Counted from the stretch's first letter, positions 9,933 to 20,943 are shown. The stretch is DNA of 64,000 bases from Zasmidium citrigriseum (GCA_002786025.1 NHNW01000019.1:496001-560000), one strand, 5' to 3'. Notes: a model not told the origin generated them from the letters alone. Program-made: numbers and translations.

Positions 9933-10546
9933 AGGACAATCAGTTTCAAACGTGTAAGTGAAGGGTCATTGCCAGAATTGCTACAACTGATGTACATCAT
10001 CTCAGTCTACGAGGTCAACGGGCTGGATGAGGTTGTGAGGCCTTGGTGGTCCTATGATGAATCTGCATCGGGCAAATGCTAGGATCTTCAATTGGATCCG
10101 TACCTCGCACATTCCTGCTCAAACATAGACAAGGTTTGTATGCCGCAAGATTGGGTAGCTGGGATGCTCCTTGTTCCGTACCTTCCCCCAATTAACAACC
10201 CTACAGCCACAGTTGCAACTGCCCTGCGATAAATTGGCTGTCGACATCAACTCCGCGCCTTCCACGCAGTATTGAATTGTGCGACCTTGTCGGCTCCCCT
10301 CGGCTATGTGAGGGGCAACGAATCTGTCGAGTTGCACCAGGGTGATGGTGCAATCCAAATCCCTTGCTGTTTGCAGCCGCACCAACGTGTTCCCGCAATC
10401 TGCGACAAGACGCTTGCTCGTCCCTGCCAACCACCCACCCGACCAGCCGGAAACGAAAGGCTAAAGGCACAGCATTGGACGTCTGTTTTGAAATCATTCG
10501 CCTTGTGTCGCCTTTCGATATCTTGTCTGCCGAGTCGCCTCCCAAT
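9933..10546. other. Intergenic region upstream of the aldose epimerase gene
   Basis: Holds the HET gene 3' end and the epimerase promoter. The epimerase frame stays open upstream of the chosen ATG to 10364, but that part has no family similarity and is taken as untranslated. I see nothing else. Confidence 0.5.
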
Positions 10547-11791
10547 ATGGTCGTCCTCAAGGCTCTTGCTGCTATTGCAGCTTTGTCGACCTCCGTTCTT
10601 GCCTCGATTCCAGGCAATGGCTCAGGTGTGCTTCCCAATGGCAAATACGAAATCGCGAGCGAGGGCATCCGAGCGCAATTCATTCCATACGCCGCCTCGA
10701 TTACGAACCTATGGATTGAGGACGTTCACGGCGTAGAGCGAGATATTGTCTTGGGCTTCGACAACGCCACTTTCTACACCATCTCCAAGGCACACCCTCA
10801 CCTCAATGGAGTACCTGGCCGCTATGCAAACCGCATCAAGAACTCGACCTTTACCATCGATGGCAACACCTACCATACCGACCCTAACGATAACAAAGGA
10901 CTCGATACGTTACACGGTGGCTCCGATGGCTGGGACTACCGCAACTGGACGGTCACTGCACATACCTCAGATTCGATCACTTTCTCTCTGGTCGATCCAG
11001 ATGGGAAGATGGGCTTTCCTGGTGAGGTGATTGCATACGTCACCTACACCCTTACGCCTCACTCGTGGCATCTGAGAATGAACGCCATTTCGACCACGAA
11101 GAAGACGCCAATCATGCTCACGTCACACACCTACTGGCAGCTGGACGGCTTCCAGAACCCCTCGACTCCACTCGCCCTCAATCATACCCTTCACATGCCG
11201 TATGCAGGCCAGCGCATTGCAGCAGATGGCATTCTCATTCCGACTGGAGACATCTCCGCGAACAAGAAGTACGGCGTCAACGACTTCTGGTCCAGTCCAA
11301 AGCAGCTCGGAAGCAATGTCACCAGTCCCGAGTTACTCGGAAATTGCGGTACGAACTGCACCGGCTACGATACTTGCTACCTCACCAACCGAGACGGCAT
11401 TGGACCATATGACTGGCGTGTCGCTCCCGTCGCCACATTGGCGAGTCCGTTCTCGGGCATTCAGGTGGACGTATACACCGAACAAGAAGCACTTCAGGTC
11501 TACACATGCAACAACATGAACGGTACATTCCCGCTGAAAGAGACGCAAGGCTTCTTCAACGACTCATCTCGTCCGCGTGTGACGAACCAGTATGGCTGTG
11601 TTGTGATTGAGGTGGAAGACTGGATCGACGGCATCAACAACCCCGAATGGGGACGACTCGAGAAGCAGATCTTCGGCCCTGCTGATGGTGCTTATGTGCT
11701 GCAGGCGAGATACGACTTTTCGCTCAATCACGAGCTGGCTCAGGCGCAGAATCAGTCTTCCGCACCTGCAGCTTATCGCCGGGATGTATGA
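10547..11791 (+). CDS. Secreted aldose 1-epimerase (galactose mutarotase-like)
   Basis: Interconverts the alpha and beta anomers of aldoses such as galactose or glucose. I start at the ATG at 10547 rather than the upstream in-frame codon because it opens with a clear signal peptide (MVVLKALAAIAALSTSVLAS), giving 414 aa. Family blocks are present: NGVPGRYANRI, LHGGSDGWD (about residue 124), the LTSHTYWQLDG block with a conserved His (about 190) and VVIEVEDW with the likely catalytic acid near the C-terminus. Several N-x-S/T sites fit a secreted glycoprotein. Fungal members of this type are extracellular; a role in using plant or host sugars is an inference. It is intronless. The substrate cannot be deduced. 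Confidence 0.9.
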   Translation: MVVLKALAAIAALSTSVLASIPGNGSGVLPNGKYEIASEGIRAQFIPYAASITNLWIEDVHGVERDIVLGFDNATFYTISKAHPHLNGVPGRYANRIKNSTFTIDGNTYHTDPNDNKGLDTLHGGSDGWDYRNWTVTAHTSDSITFSLVDPDGKMGFPGEVIAYVTYTLTPHSWHLRMNAISTTKKTPIMLTSHTYWQLDGFQNPSTPLALNHTLHMPYAGQRIAADGILIPTGDISANKKYGVNDFWSSPKQLGSNVTSPELLGNCGTNCTGYDTCYLTNRDGIGPYDWRVAPVATLASPFSGIQVDVYTEQEALQVYTCNNMNGTFPLKETQGFFNDSSRPRVTNQYGCVVIEVEDWIDGINNPEWGRLEKQIFGPADGAYVLQARYDFSLNHELAQAQNQSSAPAAYRRDV

Positions 11792-12086
11792 ACTTGTACA
11801 AGTTTGGGCTCATAAGCGTTATGGCAAAGCAAACGACTTTCAGATGCCGTACGACTAGTTCATAAGTATGAATCAAGTTTGCTTACTTCAGGAGCTGTAG
11901 TAACAATCCTTATGTGCTTTCACATGACAATGCTTGGTATTCACTTGAAAGCTTCTGCTAACATCGGAGTCTAGTCTATGCCGGTGAACAAGTGCTAAGA
12001 GGGTCTTCAAGAGGCCGCTTTGCTTTCTACACGATGCCTTTCCTACTACTCTCTTCGTCGCACTCGAATCGGAACTCGACCTCACC

Positions 12087-13529
12087 ATGACTCGGACTGA
12101 GGAAGTCGTGAAGGAGATCGACGAGTACAAGGCCGCAACAGAGGAACGACTCTCTACTGTTCAGGATGCATCTTTGCAACTGCAGACCTCGATGGACATG
12201 CCTCCAGGCGGCCTTTTGATGGGCGATCAAGTTGTCCATGTGTGGGAGATGCCACAGAAAGCTCGCCTTGATGGCAAAGTGGATCGGAAAACAGAGACGG
12301 ATCTCGAAACGCTTGCTAGCTTGGAACATCTTTCTATCGCCGATGCACCGTTCCAGGAAGAATCAACGGACTGGATGTCTACTCCGGGGCGGTTTGAATT
12401 TGCCCCGACCTCCCCTGCGGCAAGGCCAGCAAAGCCTCTGCCCGACCTCGCAGAGGAAGAAGAAGAAGAAACGGGTCCGCTCTTCTGGGATCATTCTCTG
12501 TCAGAACGAGCTTGCGAATGGCTGGACACCTGGACTACACACAAACGCGGAACGAAGCTTGCGTACATTGCGCTTCGTAGCAAGGACGACACAATCGATC
12601 GACTGCTCTTCAACGAGGACGATCACGAGTTGACCAGGCTCATTCGCATGACCATTCACCACAGAGAGAAGACACAACTCATGCCGAATGGAAGACTGCC
12701 AGGACCGGCGGAGCAGCGGGATTGGTTGATCTTCGAGGGTCGACTGAAGCAGGGTTGGAATAGAAATCAGGAACAAGATGATTCACCGTCAGAGTACTCC
12801 AGGAGCCCAGGCTCGGGGAGTCTGGAGGATTTCGACTACGCATATCATCCGCCACGCGGGACTAGACATGCGTCTCGCCGTCGAGGTCGGCCGGCGGTCA
12901 TCGATCCGGATGCCCATTGGTATGATGAATGCGACACTTGCTCGCCCCCAAGGCCAGTTCTGCGCAGAAGACAACCACTAGAAGAGATCCCAGGTTACAA
13001 GTTGTTTGGCGGCCCACTTGAAGAGCTACACGCACGCCAGCAGCAAGATTCAGGATCGGAATCAGACGACTGGCGCATGACAAGGCGTAAGCGGCATTAT
13101 GAGGTTCGTGGCGGACTGTTCGAAATCCCATACTTGGCCGAAGAAGAAGCAGAAGTCGATTCGGACGGCTGGGTCATACCGAAAGGCCAACGCGAACCAA
13201 GAGATGTCCCAGATCATGCCCCCTCGAACGACTACTGGATTCTCGCCATCCCCACCTGCGGCATCACGGACGAGAAAACAGTACAGGTCCAGTTTGATGA
13301 CGGTTGCAGAAACGAATTCGAGTGGACTGTCGGTCAGGAGGGTTTTGTGCCTTCGATGCATGGCAAGGGCGTGAATAAGGACTTCTTCCGAGACTTCATT
13401 GAGGCGTGTGCGCAAGGGAAGGGCGTTGTTGAGTTTGCTGAGAAGCCGACTTCGTTCGATTCAGAAGTAGGTGAGCCATCGGGGGGTTCATCAGGGGTAG
13501 CAAGTGGTCCACCCTTTCCAACCCCCTGA
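12087..13529 (+). CDS. Acidic hypothetical protein, 480 aa
   Basis: Single-exon frame starting at an ATG in good context (CACCATGACT). I do not recognise it. The product is acidic, with an N-terminal helical stretch (about 1-35), a conserved-looking globular part around residues 130-230 (…LSERACEWLDTWTTHKRGTK…), an Arg/Pro/Asp-rich disordered centre, and a C-terminal region (about 385-460) that looks folded. There is no signal peptide or TM segment. A low-complexity Glu run occurs at about 125-132. The long open frame and protein-like composition support a real gene; it is likely restricted to related fungi. Confidence 0.6.
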   Translation: MTRTEEVVKEIDEYKAATEERLSTVQDASLQLQTSMDMPPGGLLMGDQVVHVWEMPQKARLDGKVDRKTETDLETLASLEHLSIADAPFQEESTDWMSTPGRFEFAPTSPAARPAKPLPDLAEEEEEETGPLFWDHSLSERACEWLDTWTTHKRGTKLAYIALRSKDDTIDRLLFNEDDHELTRLIRMTIHHREKTQLMPNGRLPGPAEQRDWLIFEGRLKQGWNRNQEQDDSPSEYSRSPGSGSLEDFDYAYHPPRGTRHASRRRGRPAVIDPDAHWYDECDTCSPPRPVLRRRQPLEEIPGYKLFGGPLEELHARQQQDSGSESDDWRMTRRKRHYEVRGGLFEIPYLAEEEAEVDSDGWVIPKGQREPRDVPDHAPSNDYWILAIPTCGITDEKTVQVQFDDGCRNEFEWTVGQEGFVPSMHGKGVNKDFFRDFIEACAQGKGVVEFAEKPTSFDSEVGEPSGGSSGVASGPPFPTP

Positions 13530-13832
13530 CTCAATCGACTATAGCCAATAGCTTCGTTACTATATATCACATTTGATTTGACTAGGAGGCCAGACTACGT
13601 GTGATTCCACCAATAGGGCCATTGATTGCGCCATCTTCTCGAAACAGGCAATGTAGAGCCCGCCTCTGCACAAGCGTACCCGTGAGGTTGGTACCAACAC
13701 TAAACTAGCGCCACTAGATTAACTTTGCATGTGAAGATCCAATCCTTACCTTTCTCAGGTGCACGTCATTGGACAGGACAAATGAGATCTCCTGAGGTTG
13801 TTAACTTTTTTAAATGCTCAATAACATCTCTG
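13530..13832. other. Convergent intergenic region
   Basis: About 300 bases between two 3' ends; nothing recognisable. Confidence 0.5.
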
Positions 13833-15371
13833 CTATAACTGAACACTTCCGAGGTTACGCTGCAAACGAGCCAACAAGCCCGTAGGCGCCACGTAACGCT
13901 CCAGGAGCGCATCCAATGCATCCCAGCCCTGTACCGCATTGCCCTTCAAAACGGTCTTGAGAGACTCGATTTGCTCGCCTGACGGACTCCTCGTCGTGCC
14001 GCAGAATATGCACAACGACCAAATCAGGACTTCGTCGTAGACAGTTCCGAATAATGAGCTTGTATCGAGTGTCAAGCTCTCTACATGCCATGCGTTCAGA
14101 CAGTCTTGTCTCGATGCTTCATCATGATGACTTGATGGAAGGCCCAGGGCGAGGAGTGCGGTAGCGATTTGTATGTGACTGCAGACTCGGTAGATTAGGT
14201 CGACTCGTCGAGCTTCGTCGTTGGGTCTGCAGGACAGTGCGAGTAGGGCGTTTCGACGAGTTTGAGAAGCGTTGCCCGTGTCGCCCAAGGACGCAACAGG
14301 ATCGACCAGGCAGGCAGGAAGAAGGCTCAGCGACAGGTAGAAGCGGAATCCAGCCGGCATGTTGTCTGGCGGGCCGGATCTATAGAGTCTGAAGATGTCC
14401 AGGGGTCCAATCTCAGAGACGCTCTGTTTGATTTTGTTGCTGTTGCTAGGCAATAGACCAGCCAGCGCTCTGAGATGATATTCGCAGGCGTGTGGCTCGC
14501 CGTGCTCCTTCGTAATATCAGCTGAAATCGTCTTCCCATGACGAAATGTATTGATGTTATCATACCTCTTCCCAGCCTGCAAGTAGGGCGACCACAGAGG
14601 CTAACACCGCCTTGGCCTCAACTTCTACTTGTATGATGCCTTGAACGGCGATTATAAGCTTGTGTCGAAGAAGGACTACAATCCGTCGTGACATTGCAGG
14701 GCGCTCTTGAGGGTCGGTGGCGGTGGTGGCTAACAGCTCGAGACACTGTATCATGAGAGGGTAGGAGTAAAGCGTGGGGTTCTGGAATTGTCTCGATAAC
14801 GCCTGCGTGTCGCAAGGAATCTGCAGGCGATTCATCGATCGGAGGGCTTTCTGGAGGGCTTGGGAGTGTCAGTGCAGGTTTCTTCCAGAAGGGTTGATGA
14901 ATCTCATTTACTACTGTGAACAATAGCATTGATATCGCAAGTCCAGTCATCTGCAGTGGGTAATGGGGAGCTTTCGAGAAATTGGCTTTGATCTTCATCG
15001 CGTGCTATCCGTGGAGGGGCTGACCTGGCTCTTCCCAGTGGAGAAAGTGTTCCGTACGATGATGGAGACAGATGGTCATCGGCATGGTCCTCTACCACAA
15101 TCCCCAGCTGTGTCGTGGGATCCGCTGAGTTGGCTCGCTTCGCTTCACGTCTCTTCTCTATAGTGGCAAGTCGTCGATCTGAACTGGCTCTTGCTGCCTG
15201 AGCACGGACGGCCTTGTGTGCACGCCCGGGTCGAAACGAGGCTTCTCCCGTGAAGTGGATGAAAGAAAAGTTTGGTGTATCTTCCTTACGCCTTGATCTG
15301 CGTCGACTTCGAGAAGGTTTGTCATCGTCGGTGGTCGAAGTCGAAACGACTTTGTCATCGCTTGCCGCCAT
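13833..15371 (-). CDS. Fungal transcription-factor-like protein without zinc cluster
   Basis: Spliced frame of 475 aa: exons 14912-15371, 14566-14858 and 13833-14507. The N-terminus has the pattern seen in a large Pezizomycotina family: a basic Ser/Arg patch, then FSFIHFTGEASFRPGRA and KAVRAQAARAS, which correspond to the usual F-x-FI and R-x-VRSHVMR-like blocks that precede a fungal transcription-factor homology region. Later blocks fit too (ALLAGWEE, then EYHLRALAGLL, about residues 240-275). No Zn2Cys6 motif is present, as is usual in this group. Both introns (53 and 58 bp) have good donors (GTAAAT, GTATGA) and CTGA branch sites, but need AAG acceptors; the alternative is that the gene is frameshifted. 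Function is unknown; regulator is the default family guess. Confidence 0.6.
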
Positions 15372-15540
15372 GAAGAGTACAAGCAGGGGTCGGAAAGAAG
15401 AGAAGGAGGCGTTGCATCTTGACCGTCTGCGGAAGCTCTCTGTCTTATGGCGGTAGATGGAAATCGGCAGTGCGATAGATCGTCAATGGATGCAAATAGT
15501 CCCTTTTGTCGTCAGTGCTTGCCTTAGGGCGTTGAGCTAT

Positions 15541-16217
15541 CACTTACATTAGCACGCTCGCCACGGCGAATGTGGATTGAAGACGTGAGGAAACAAAGTG
15601 TGCAGACAAGTAATGAGACATGTTCTGGCCGCTGGCGTAGCTTGGGCGGCGAGTAGAGCTTGGTAGGGACGGGAGGATGCATTGAGTTGCGGGAAACATT
15701 TTAGCTCTTGCAAGATCCAGATAGGGAATTGTGTTGGCCAAACGGGGTAAGAGACTACCCATTTCTGACCAGAGGGCCATCGAAGGATCCTTCTATACGT
15801 ACCTTCGACTTGCGGCATTCGACTGCCCAAATGAGCCAATGCCCATGCGACTTGCTTGATGCACTCTTGAGCTTCGACGGGTAGCCGCAAAGAGTAAACG
15901 TCTGCCCATAGGAGGATAGCTTGTCATGAAGAAGGATGAAGACGTCCCTTCGGCTTCCAATGCCTGACGTCCAACGCGTTCTATGTCGTGCAGGCGCATT
16001 TGCCGAACTAGGTTGTGATCGCGCGCAGCAGCGGCAAAGATAGAGCTTTTGTTGATCGAGCTAGTAATTTGTGAATGTCTTCGTCGGGTGTCGCCTAATC
16101 GTATGCCCCGTTGACCACGTGTTTGGAATCGGCACCGTCCGTAAAGTGTTGCGGCATTGGATGCTTGGCCTGTTCGACTGAGCGTAATGTAGCACGCCTG
16201 TGCACCCATTCGCTCCT
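15541..16217 (-). pseudogene. Probable remnant of a second regulator-like gene
   Basis: Coding-like segments lie in different frames on the minus strand. One frame (about 16080-15920) reads …RDHNLVRQMRLHDIERVGRQ…; another (about 15917-15804) reads AILLWADVYSLRLPVEAQ and continues to a clear donor at the GTACGT ending at 15803; a further stretch ends at a GTAAGT donor near 15547. The join between the first two frames lacks any GT...AG pair, and a TGA sits between them, so one or more frameshifts are likely. I found no credible start between here and the 3' end of Clr2. It lies directly upstream of, and on the same strand as, the transcription-factor-like gene and may be a decayed relative. It could also be a real gene whose splicing I failed to solve. 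Confidence 0.35.
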
Positions 16218-18422
16218 TCAATCGTACATTTCGTCTGCAGTCAAATCGACGACTTGATTGGAGATCGCAGCTTGCCCAGGAGCCTCCCTCTCATCCATCT
16301 CCATCGCATCACCGTCGTCTTCGACCATGTCTTCTTCCATCGCACTGCCCTCCATTGCGTCGCCACTTGCGATGTCACCATCTGTGCTGTCGGCTTTGAC
16401 AGCTGAACCCATCAAGCCCCAGGAACTCGAAGTGACTTGTGCACTCTCGCGTCTCTTCTCCTCTTCAATTCTCTGGTTCCTCGCCGCGTGGTATTCCTCC
16501 AGACCACCCTTCTTACCGTCCATGACTTTCAATGCCTGCCTCCATGCATTGACCTGATTCCTTGAACGCTCCTCATCTTTGGGACCCGCAGAAGTTCCGT
16601 TCACTTCGTGCAAATCAAGCTGCTCGATCCGAGTGTCAGCCCAGAACCATGACTTGCCAGAGGCTTTATCAATGCGGCTGTCATGGTCGCGGCTATACTT
16701 CCTGGCCTCTTGAACACTCTCCAGCCCATGAGAGATATCAAATACCTTAGGCTTGTTGACCGGAGTGTTCACAGCCTGAAACGAAGAAGGCGGTGGCATG
16801 TCGTTAGGTGTCGAGAACCAAGCTTTGACGGCCGACTCCTCGAAGCAGCGCCCGAGAATACGGAAATACGGGACCTCCAGCTTCGCCTTTTCATTGCTTG
16901 CATCGCCCGTATGATACCATGGGCCGTGAGATTTGAACATGCTCGGGAGTCCATGTTCTCCGGGATTTACCCTGGCCTTTGCAATGCCATCACTGCTTTT
17001 CTTGGGATCAAGGGTAAACGCCTTCCCACAGATGTGGATACACGTCATGTACGGCCGTCCATCAGGATCGTCTTCTGATGCTTGATCCAAGTTCACAAAG
17101 CGGAGGCGAATCGAGCTGACGACCATGACATTTGTCACAGCTTGTTTGTTCGGGTCTGCTGGAGCAAGGCGGACAGTATCGCCCACCATGACGAGTTCCG
17201 ATCCGAGATATACTCCTCTGACGAAGAGTGTCGCTTCTGGCCAGATGCCTTTGAAGCTATACCTCCCGACAAGACAGAAAGAGCTTGCAATTGTAAGCGC
17301 GTGCTTGATTGTAGGATGCCAATCCGCCTCTGAAACCCCGCCCACGCACTCTTTCCAGTATGAGAACGGTCGAATGGCGTGTAGAGGCACATACTTGTGC
17401 TGTGTAGTGTAATGCTTGTCTTTGCTCGATGGCTCAGGAATGGGCTCGATCCGAAATCCCGAATAAGCGACATTCTGTCGCTTTTGAACGGGAACCCCCA
17501 TGAGATCTTGCTCGTTGAGAGGTTCCATCGGCATCTGAGTCACGACACCAGCTTCCCACCTCACACGATCTCGCCACGATCGGGATTCTGGATCGACAAG
17601 CCGAAGAGCAAAAGAGCTTGTGTCCAACGCAATCGCTTCGTCAGACAGATTCCGTGCAAAGAGGACGATCTCGCCAACCCTGGGGACATAGCTTGGCTGT
17701 GATTGCCATTCTGAAAGCAGGGAGTGTAGAAGGTCATTGCCTGCTCTGAAGTCTGGAGACAAAGACTCGGTGATGTTCTCAGTGATGATAGTCTGAGGGC
17801 CAGCTTGCCGAAGTTGATCAAGCAGTTGGCGGTAGATGTCTGGTGTGCCTTCTTCGTCGGTATGCTTCGTGCGGGTTCGTACGGGACTGTCTGAGTTGAG
17901 TCTGCCTTGTGGAAGACCATTCGAATTGTCGTAGTTCAATCGAGACTTAAATGATTTCGATCCTTTGGCAGCGGTCTTCGCGCTGGATGCGCCCCCAAAA
18001 TGTGGTGATCGCTCAGAGTTGTTGGTACTGGTCATCGAGTTGCTGCGACTGCCTTTCTTCCTGGCGCCCTTACCTGCACCGGTGCAGAGCTTGCAAGGAC
18101 ATCCGACAGAGCCTCCAAATTCTTGCAGGTGCTTGAAATGAGGCCAGATCTCATTAATTGACCGGAAATGGCCGTTCGGATGCCCGTAGAGATAGCGGTC
18201 GATGTGTGTTGATCCAGCTCTCGGTTTCTCGAAGCCGGCGAATCCTGCCGGGAGGTGGGACAGTCGATAAGTCATGCCTGAGCGATAGGTGCCCTGCTCC
18301 TTGACCCAGCGCTCGGCGATCTTCTCGAGGAAATGAGTATCATTGCGGACATGACTTCCGGCAGCCGGTGTCGCGCCAGTGCCATCTGACGCATTGCCAA
18401 TGTCCACGATCTGGACCGACAT
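16218..18422 (-). CDS. clr2: Clr2-like transcriptional silencing protein (cryptic loci regulator 2)
   Basis: A 734-aa single-exon homologue of Clr2, a subunit of the SHREC nucleosome remodelling/deacetylase complex that silences heterochromatin in fission yeast. The N-terminal Clr2 domain is clear: YRLSHLPAGFAGFEKPR (about residues 51-67), an HIDRYLYGHPNGHF block and a conserved GCPCKLC cysteine motif (about 107-113). A basic, Ser-rich linker follows. A second conserved block around residues 245-300 (VGEIVLFARNL…WRDRVRWEAGVV) is the BAH-like C-terminal region, which continues through the GRYSFKGIWPEATLFVRGVYLGSE block. The C-terminus is acidic. The role in silencing is transferred from S. pombe; in filamentous fungi it is expected to affect heterochromatic genes. 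Confidence 0.83.
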   Translation of the reverse strand: MSVQIVDIGNASDGTGATPAAGSHVRNDTHFLEKIAERWVKEQGTYRSGMTYRLSHLPAGFAGFEKPRAGSTHIDRYLYGHPNGHFRSINEIWPHFKHLQEFGGSVGCPCKLCTGAGKGARKKGSRSNSMTSTNNSERSPHFGGASSAKTAAKGSKSFKSRLNYDNSNGLPQGRLNSDSPVRTRTKHTDEEGTPDIYRQLLDQLRQAGPQTIITENITESLSPDFRAGNDLLHSLLSEWQSQPSYVPRVGEIVLFARNLSDEAIALDTSSFALRLVDPESRSWRDRVRWEAGVVTQMPMEPLNEQDLMGVPVQKRQNVAYSGFRIEPIPEPSSKDKHYTTQHKYVPLHAIRPFSYWKECVGGVSEADWHPTIKHALTIASSFCLVGRYSFKGIWPEATLFVRGVYLGSELVMVGDTVRLAPADPNKQAVTNVMVVSSIRLRFVNLDQASEDDPDGRPYMTCIHICGKAFTLDPKKSSDGIAKARVNPGEHGLPSMFKSHGPWYHTGDASNEKAKLEVPYFRILGRCFEESAVKAWFSTPNDMPPPSSFQAVNTPVNKPKVFDISHGLESVQEARKYSRDHDSRIDKASGKSWFWADTRIEQLDLHEVNGTSAGPKDEERSRNQVNAWRQALKVMDGKKGGLEEYHAARNQRIEEEKRRESAQVTSSSWGLMGSAVKADSTDGDIASGDAMEGSAMEEDMVEDDGDAMEMDEREAPGQAAISNQVVDLTADEMYD

Positions 18423-19178
18423 TTTGGCGAGTTGCGAAAGTCTGTGTTGAGTCGGGAAGTTATTGCAAGATCAAGGCCTCACTGAGATGCCTGCGATTCG
18501 GGGGTTGACCATGTGATGCGCAAACAATTCAGCTGTCACTCGAGGGTCCACACGATATGGAGGAGTCGAGAAGGCCGTTGCAACGGTGGCAGGTGAACTG
18601 CTGTTATCACGTCAAGTGCCGCTTCCACATAGCCTCACAGGCTGTCGTTGCGGCGGAAGTCTCGGCCAATGTCGTTGCTGGCTGGTAATCGCGATCTCCT
18701 TTCAAAGCACTGCTCAATGGAGCGCCAGTCTGCTCAAATTGGTGCAATGTCGATAATGGTTGTGCAAGTGAAGTCGAGTTCTTAAAATGGCTGGCCAGAT
18801 TTATACCACAAGGAAGGAGCCGCGGCAATTTGAGTTTAGCGTCAACCTTAGCGTGCACGAGCCAGGTTTGCCATGCCGCGCTGAACTGCTGACACTTCAC
18901 TTCATTAGCTGGGGAAGCATTAGAGTTTCATGAGCACAGCTCCTCCTCTACACGTCTTTGGACTGATCCCTCCGCCCAACTCCATTGGCAGCGTCTGGGT
19001 GCCGCCACAAGATGCTATAGCTCCTTTCCTTCGCCTGCATTTAGTTCGCGCTATTGAACAAAGAAGTACTTGAGGGCCTTCGCATCCCGTTTCATCATGC
19101 TTTCTCATCCCTCTGAGCTCTCGAACAATAGCTACTGATAAGACCTCAGAATCCGCCCAGGCTTGAGGACGCGCCATC
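18423..19178. other. Divergent intergenic region, Clr2 / single-pass glycoprotein
   Basis: Shared 5' region. Open frames on the minus strand here (18607-18900, 18920-19378) have no recognisable content and overlap the neighbouring coding start. Nothing else seen. Confidence 0.5.
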
Positions 19179-20408
19179 ATGCAAGACAGACCTGATTCAG
19201 CATTGCGCACGCCCGCCAGCAAACGGATTTCATCACCTGCCTCGCAACGCCTGCAATCTGTCACTGGGAACCGCCACCCACGAGCGCCGCCGCCGATCCC
19301 TCCGAGAAGCATTTTGCGAAACAGCACATCCACACTTTCCCTACCCTCGAGCATCATAATCACCCCTCCGAACGACATCGAAAGCGATAAGCAGACCAGT
19401 AGCAGCGGTACAGCAGCTACATCAAAGACAGGACCTCCGGCGTACGAGTGGGTGCCTGAACCTCAGGTCGTGGACAATGAGTCGGTCGTCAGTGGTCCCG
19501 TTGAGGGCGAGAAGCTTGCAGAGCTGCGCAGAAATCGAGGCTACATTCGACGAAATCAGCGAGGTGGTTGGCGGCGCATACTCCTCATAATCATCGCTGT
19601 ATCCGTGATCATTGTCGGCTTGGCTGTGGGCTTGGGTGTTGGCCTGACTGTCGGCAGACGGAAAAACGGATCTCAAGACAACTCCAATCCGGGCTCGTCG
19701 AGCGGGTCTTCAGGCAACGACACCGAGGGCTCTGGCCCGCAGCCGTTTCCTATCGGAGAATATACCATGCTCACGGCTCTGAAGAACGTTGCGACCGACT
19801 GCACATCTAACGCGGAGACCTGGAGCTGCTACCCTCGTACCACATACGATCCGTCGAATCCAAGTGCAAGCCTGGCAACATTCAACTGGGTCCTCAAAAA
19901 CACATCGTTTATCTTCGCCACCATGGGATCGGGCCCGACTAATGACCAAGGAGTTCCTGCCAACATCACGATAAGTTCGACGGATAACCCGCTCAGCATC
20001 AGTTTCACCGACCGCGCCATGACCTATGTCTCCTCAGCCTCGAACTCAAGCTCGGCGAGGCTCACTTTCAGCTTCACAATGGAGAAGTCTGTCTTTCCAG
20101 CGACGTCTCTGACAGGGGACAGCACGGGAACACAATGCTTCTTCAACCAGACGATCTTTACTGGCACACTTTATCTTTCGGCAGCACGAAATTATCCAGA
20201 CCAAGACAGTAACAGCACCAGCGTGTTGGGAAGCAGTACAAACATGCAATGGCCTTACGCAGTGGAGGCATCGCAAAGCAGTGGAGGTGGAGAGGACAGT
20301 CCTGCGTGCTATGAGTACATGAATGGTGTAAATGGGGCCAGAGTGACAACAGGACTTACTGCGCAGCCCGCAGGCTCTGAATGCTCTTGCGATTACAACA
20401 ACTTTTGA
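19179..20408 (+). CDS. Single-pass (type II) membrane glycoprotein, 409 aa
   Basis: Unrecognised by function but clearly structured. The N-terminal 130 residues are Ser/Pro/Arg-rich and cytosolic-like. One strong TM segment follows at about 132-153 (ILLIIIAVSVIIVGLAVGLG), preceded by RR and followed by a basic RRK. Then comes a Gly/Ser/Asn linker and an outer domain of about 230 residues with many N-x-S/T sites and several Cys (DCTSN, WSCYP, TQCFFN, PACYEY, ECSCDY) likely to be disulfide bonded. This matches a conserved fungal group often annotated as hypothetical or, misleadingly, as Tat-signal protein. No intron is evident. A wall- or surface-facing role is an inference from topology. Confidence 0.75.
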   Translation: MQDRPDSALRTPASKRISSPASQRLQSVTGNRHPRAPPPIPPRSILRNSTSTLSLPSSIIITPPNDIESDKQTSSSGTAATSKTGPPAYEWVPEPQVVDNESVVSGPVEGEKLAELRRNRGYIRRNQRGGWRRILLIIIAVSVIIVGLAVGLGVGLTVGRRKNGSQDNSNPGSSSGSSGNDTEGSGPQPFPIGEYTMLTALKNVATDCTSNAETWSCYPRTTYDPSNPSASLATFNWVLKNTSFIFATMGSGPTNDQGVPANITISSTDNPLSISFTDRAMTYVSSASNSSSARLTFSFTMEKSVFPATSLTGDSTGTQCFFNQTIFTGTLYLSAARNYPDQDSNSTSVLGSSTNMQWPYAVEASQSSGGGEDSPACYEYMNGVNGARVTTGLTAQPAGSECSCDYNNF

Positions 20409-20943
20409 GGTGGGAATCTATTTGGAGAATGTAACGTGCAAATGGTTGATGACGACTTAATGATGATACCCAATGAAGCAGGCGAATCGGTGTATATAGC
20501 TGGATCGAGAGAATACCATGTGAAATGCATATCAGCACGAATAGGTGCTGTTTACCCAATGTGCCTGTCGCTTCCGTACCTCTTGATGGCTTGTCAACAT
20601 CTCTCACACTCCAGGCTACAAATCATCGATGTCGTAGCAGACATCTTCGACTTCGACCGGCCGCACTCGTTGAGCCGGGTGAAGTTGTTTTAGAGATGGG
20701 GCCCGTGCTGATTTTAGCTTCAGTTCATGTGTTTGCGCGCACCTTCCAGACTTGCGCTGACCACATCCAAGACCAAACGCCTTCTTTTCAAAGCCATCTC
20801 GCTCAACACCCACCGATAAAATCAGAGTCGGAAATTCTTCACGACAGAGCTGGGACTGCCGCACCACCTACAGCCCGGCCACCCGCCGTTACCAGATCAC
20901 TAGCCTGTCCATCTGAAACAAGAGATTCGCTCCACGAAAGCTC
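20409..20943. other. Intergenic region
   Basis: Between two plus-strand genes; no recognisable site or coding pattern. Confidence 0.5.
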
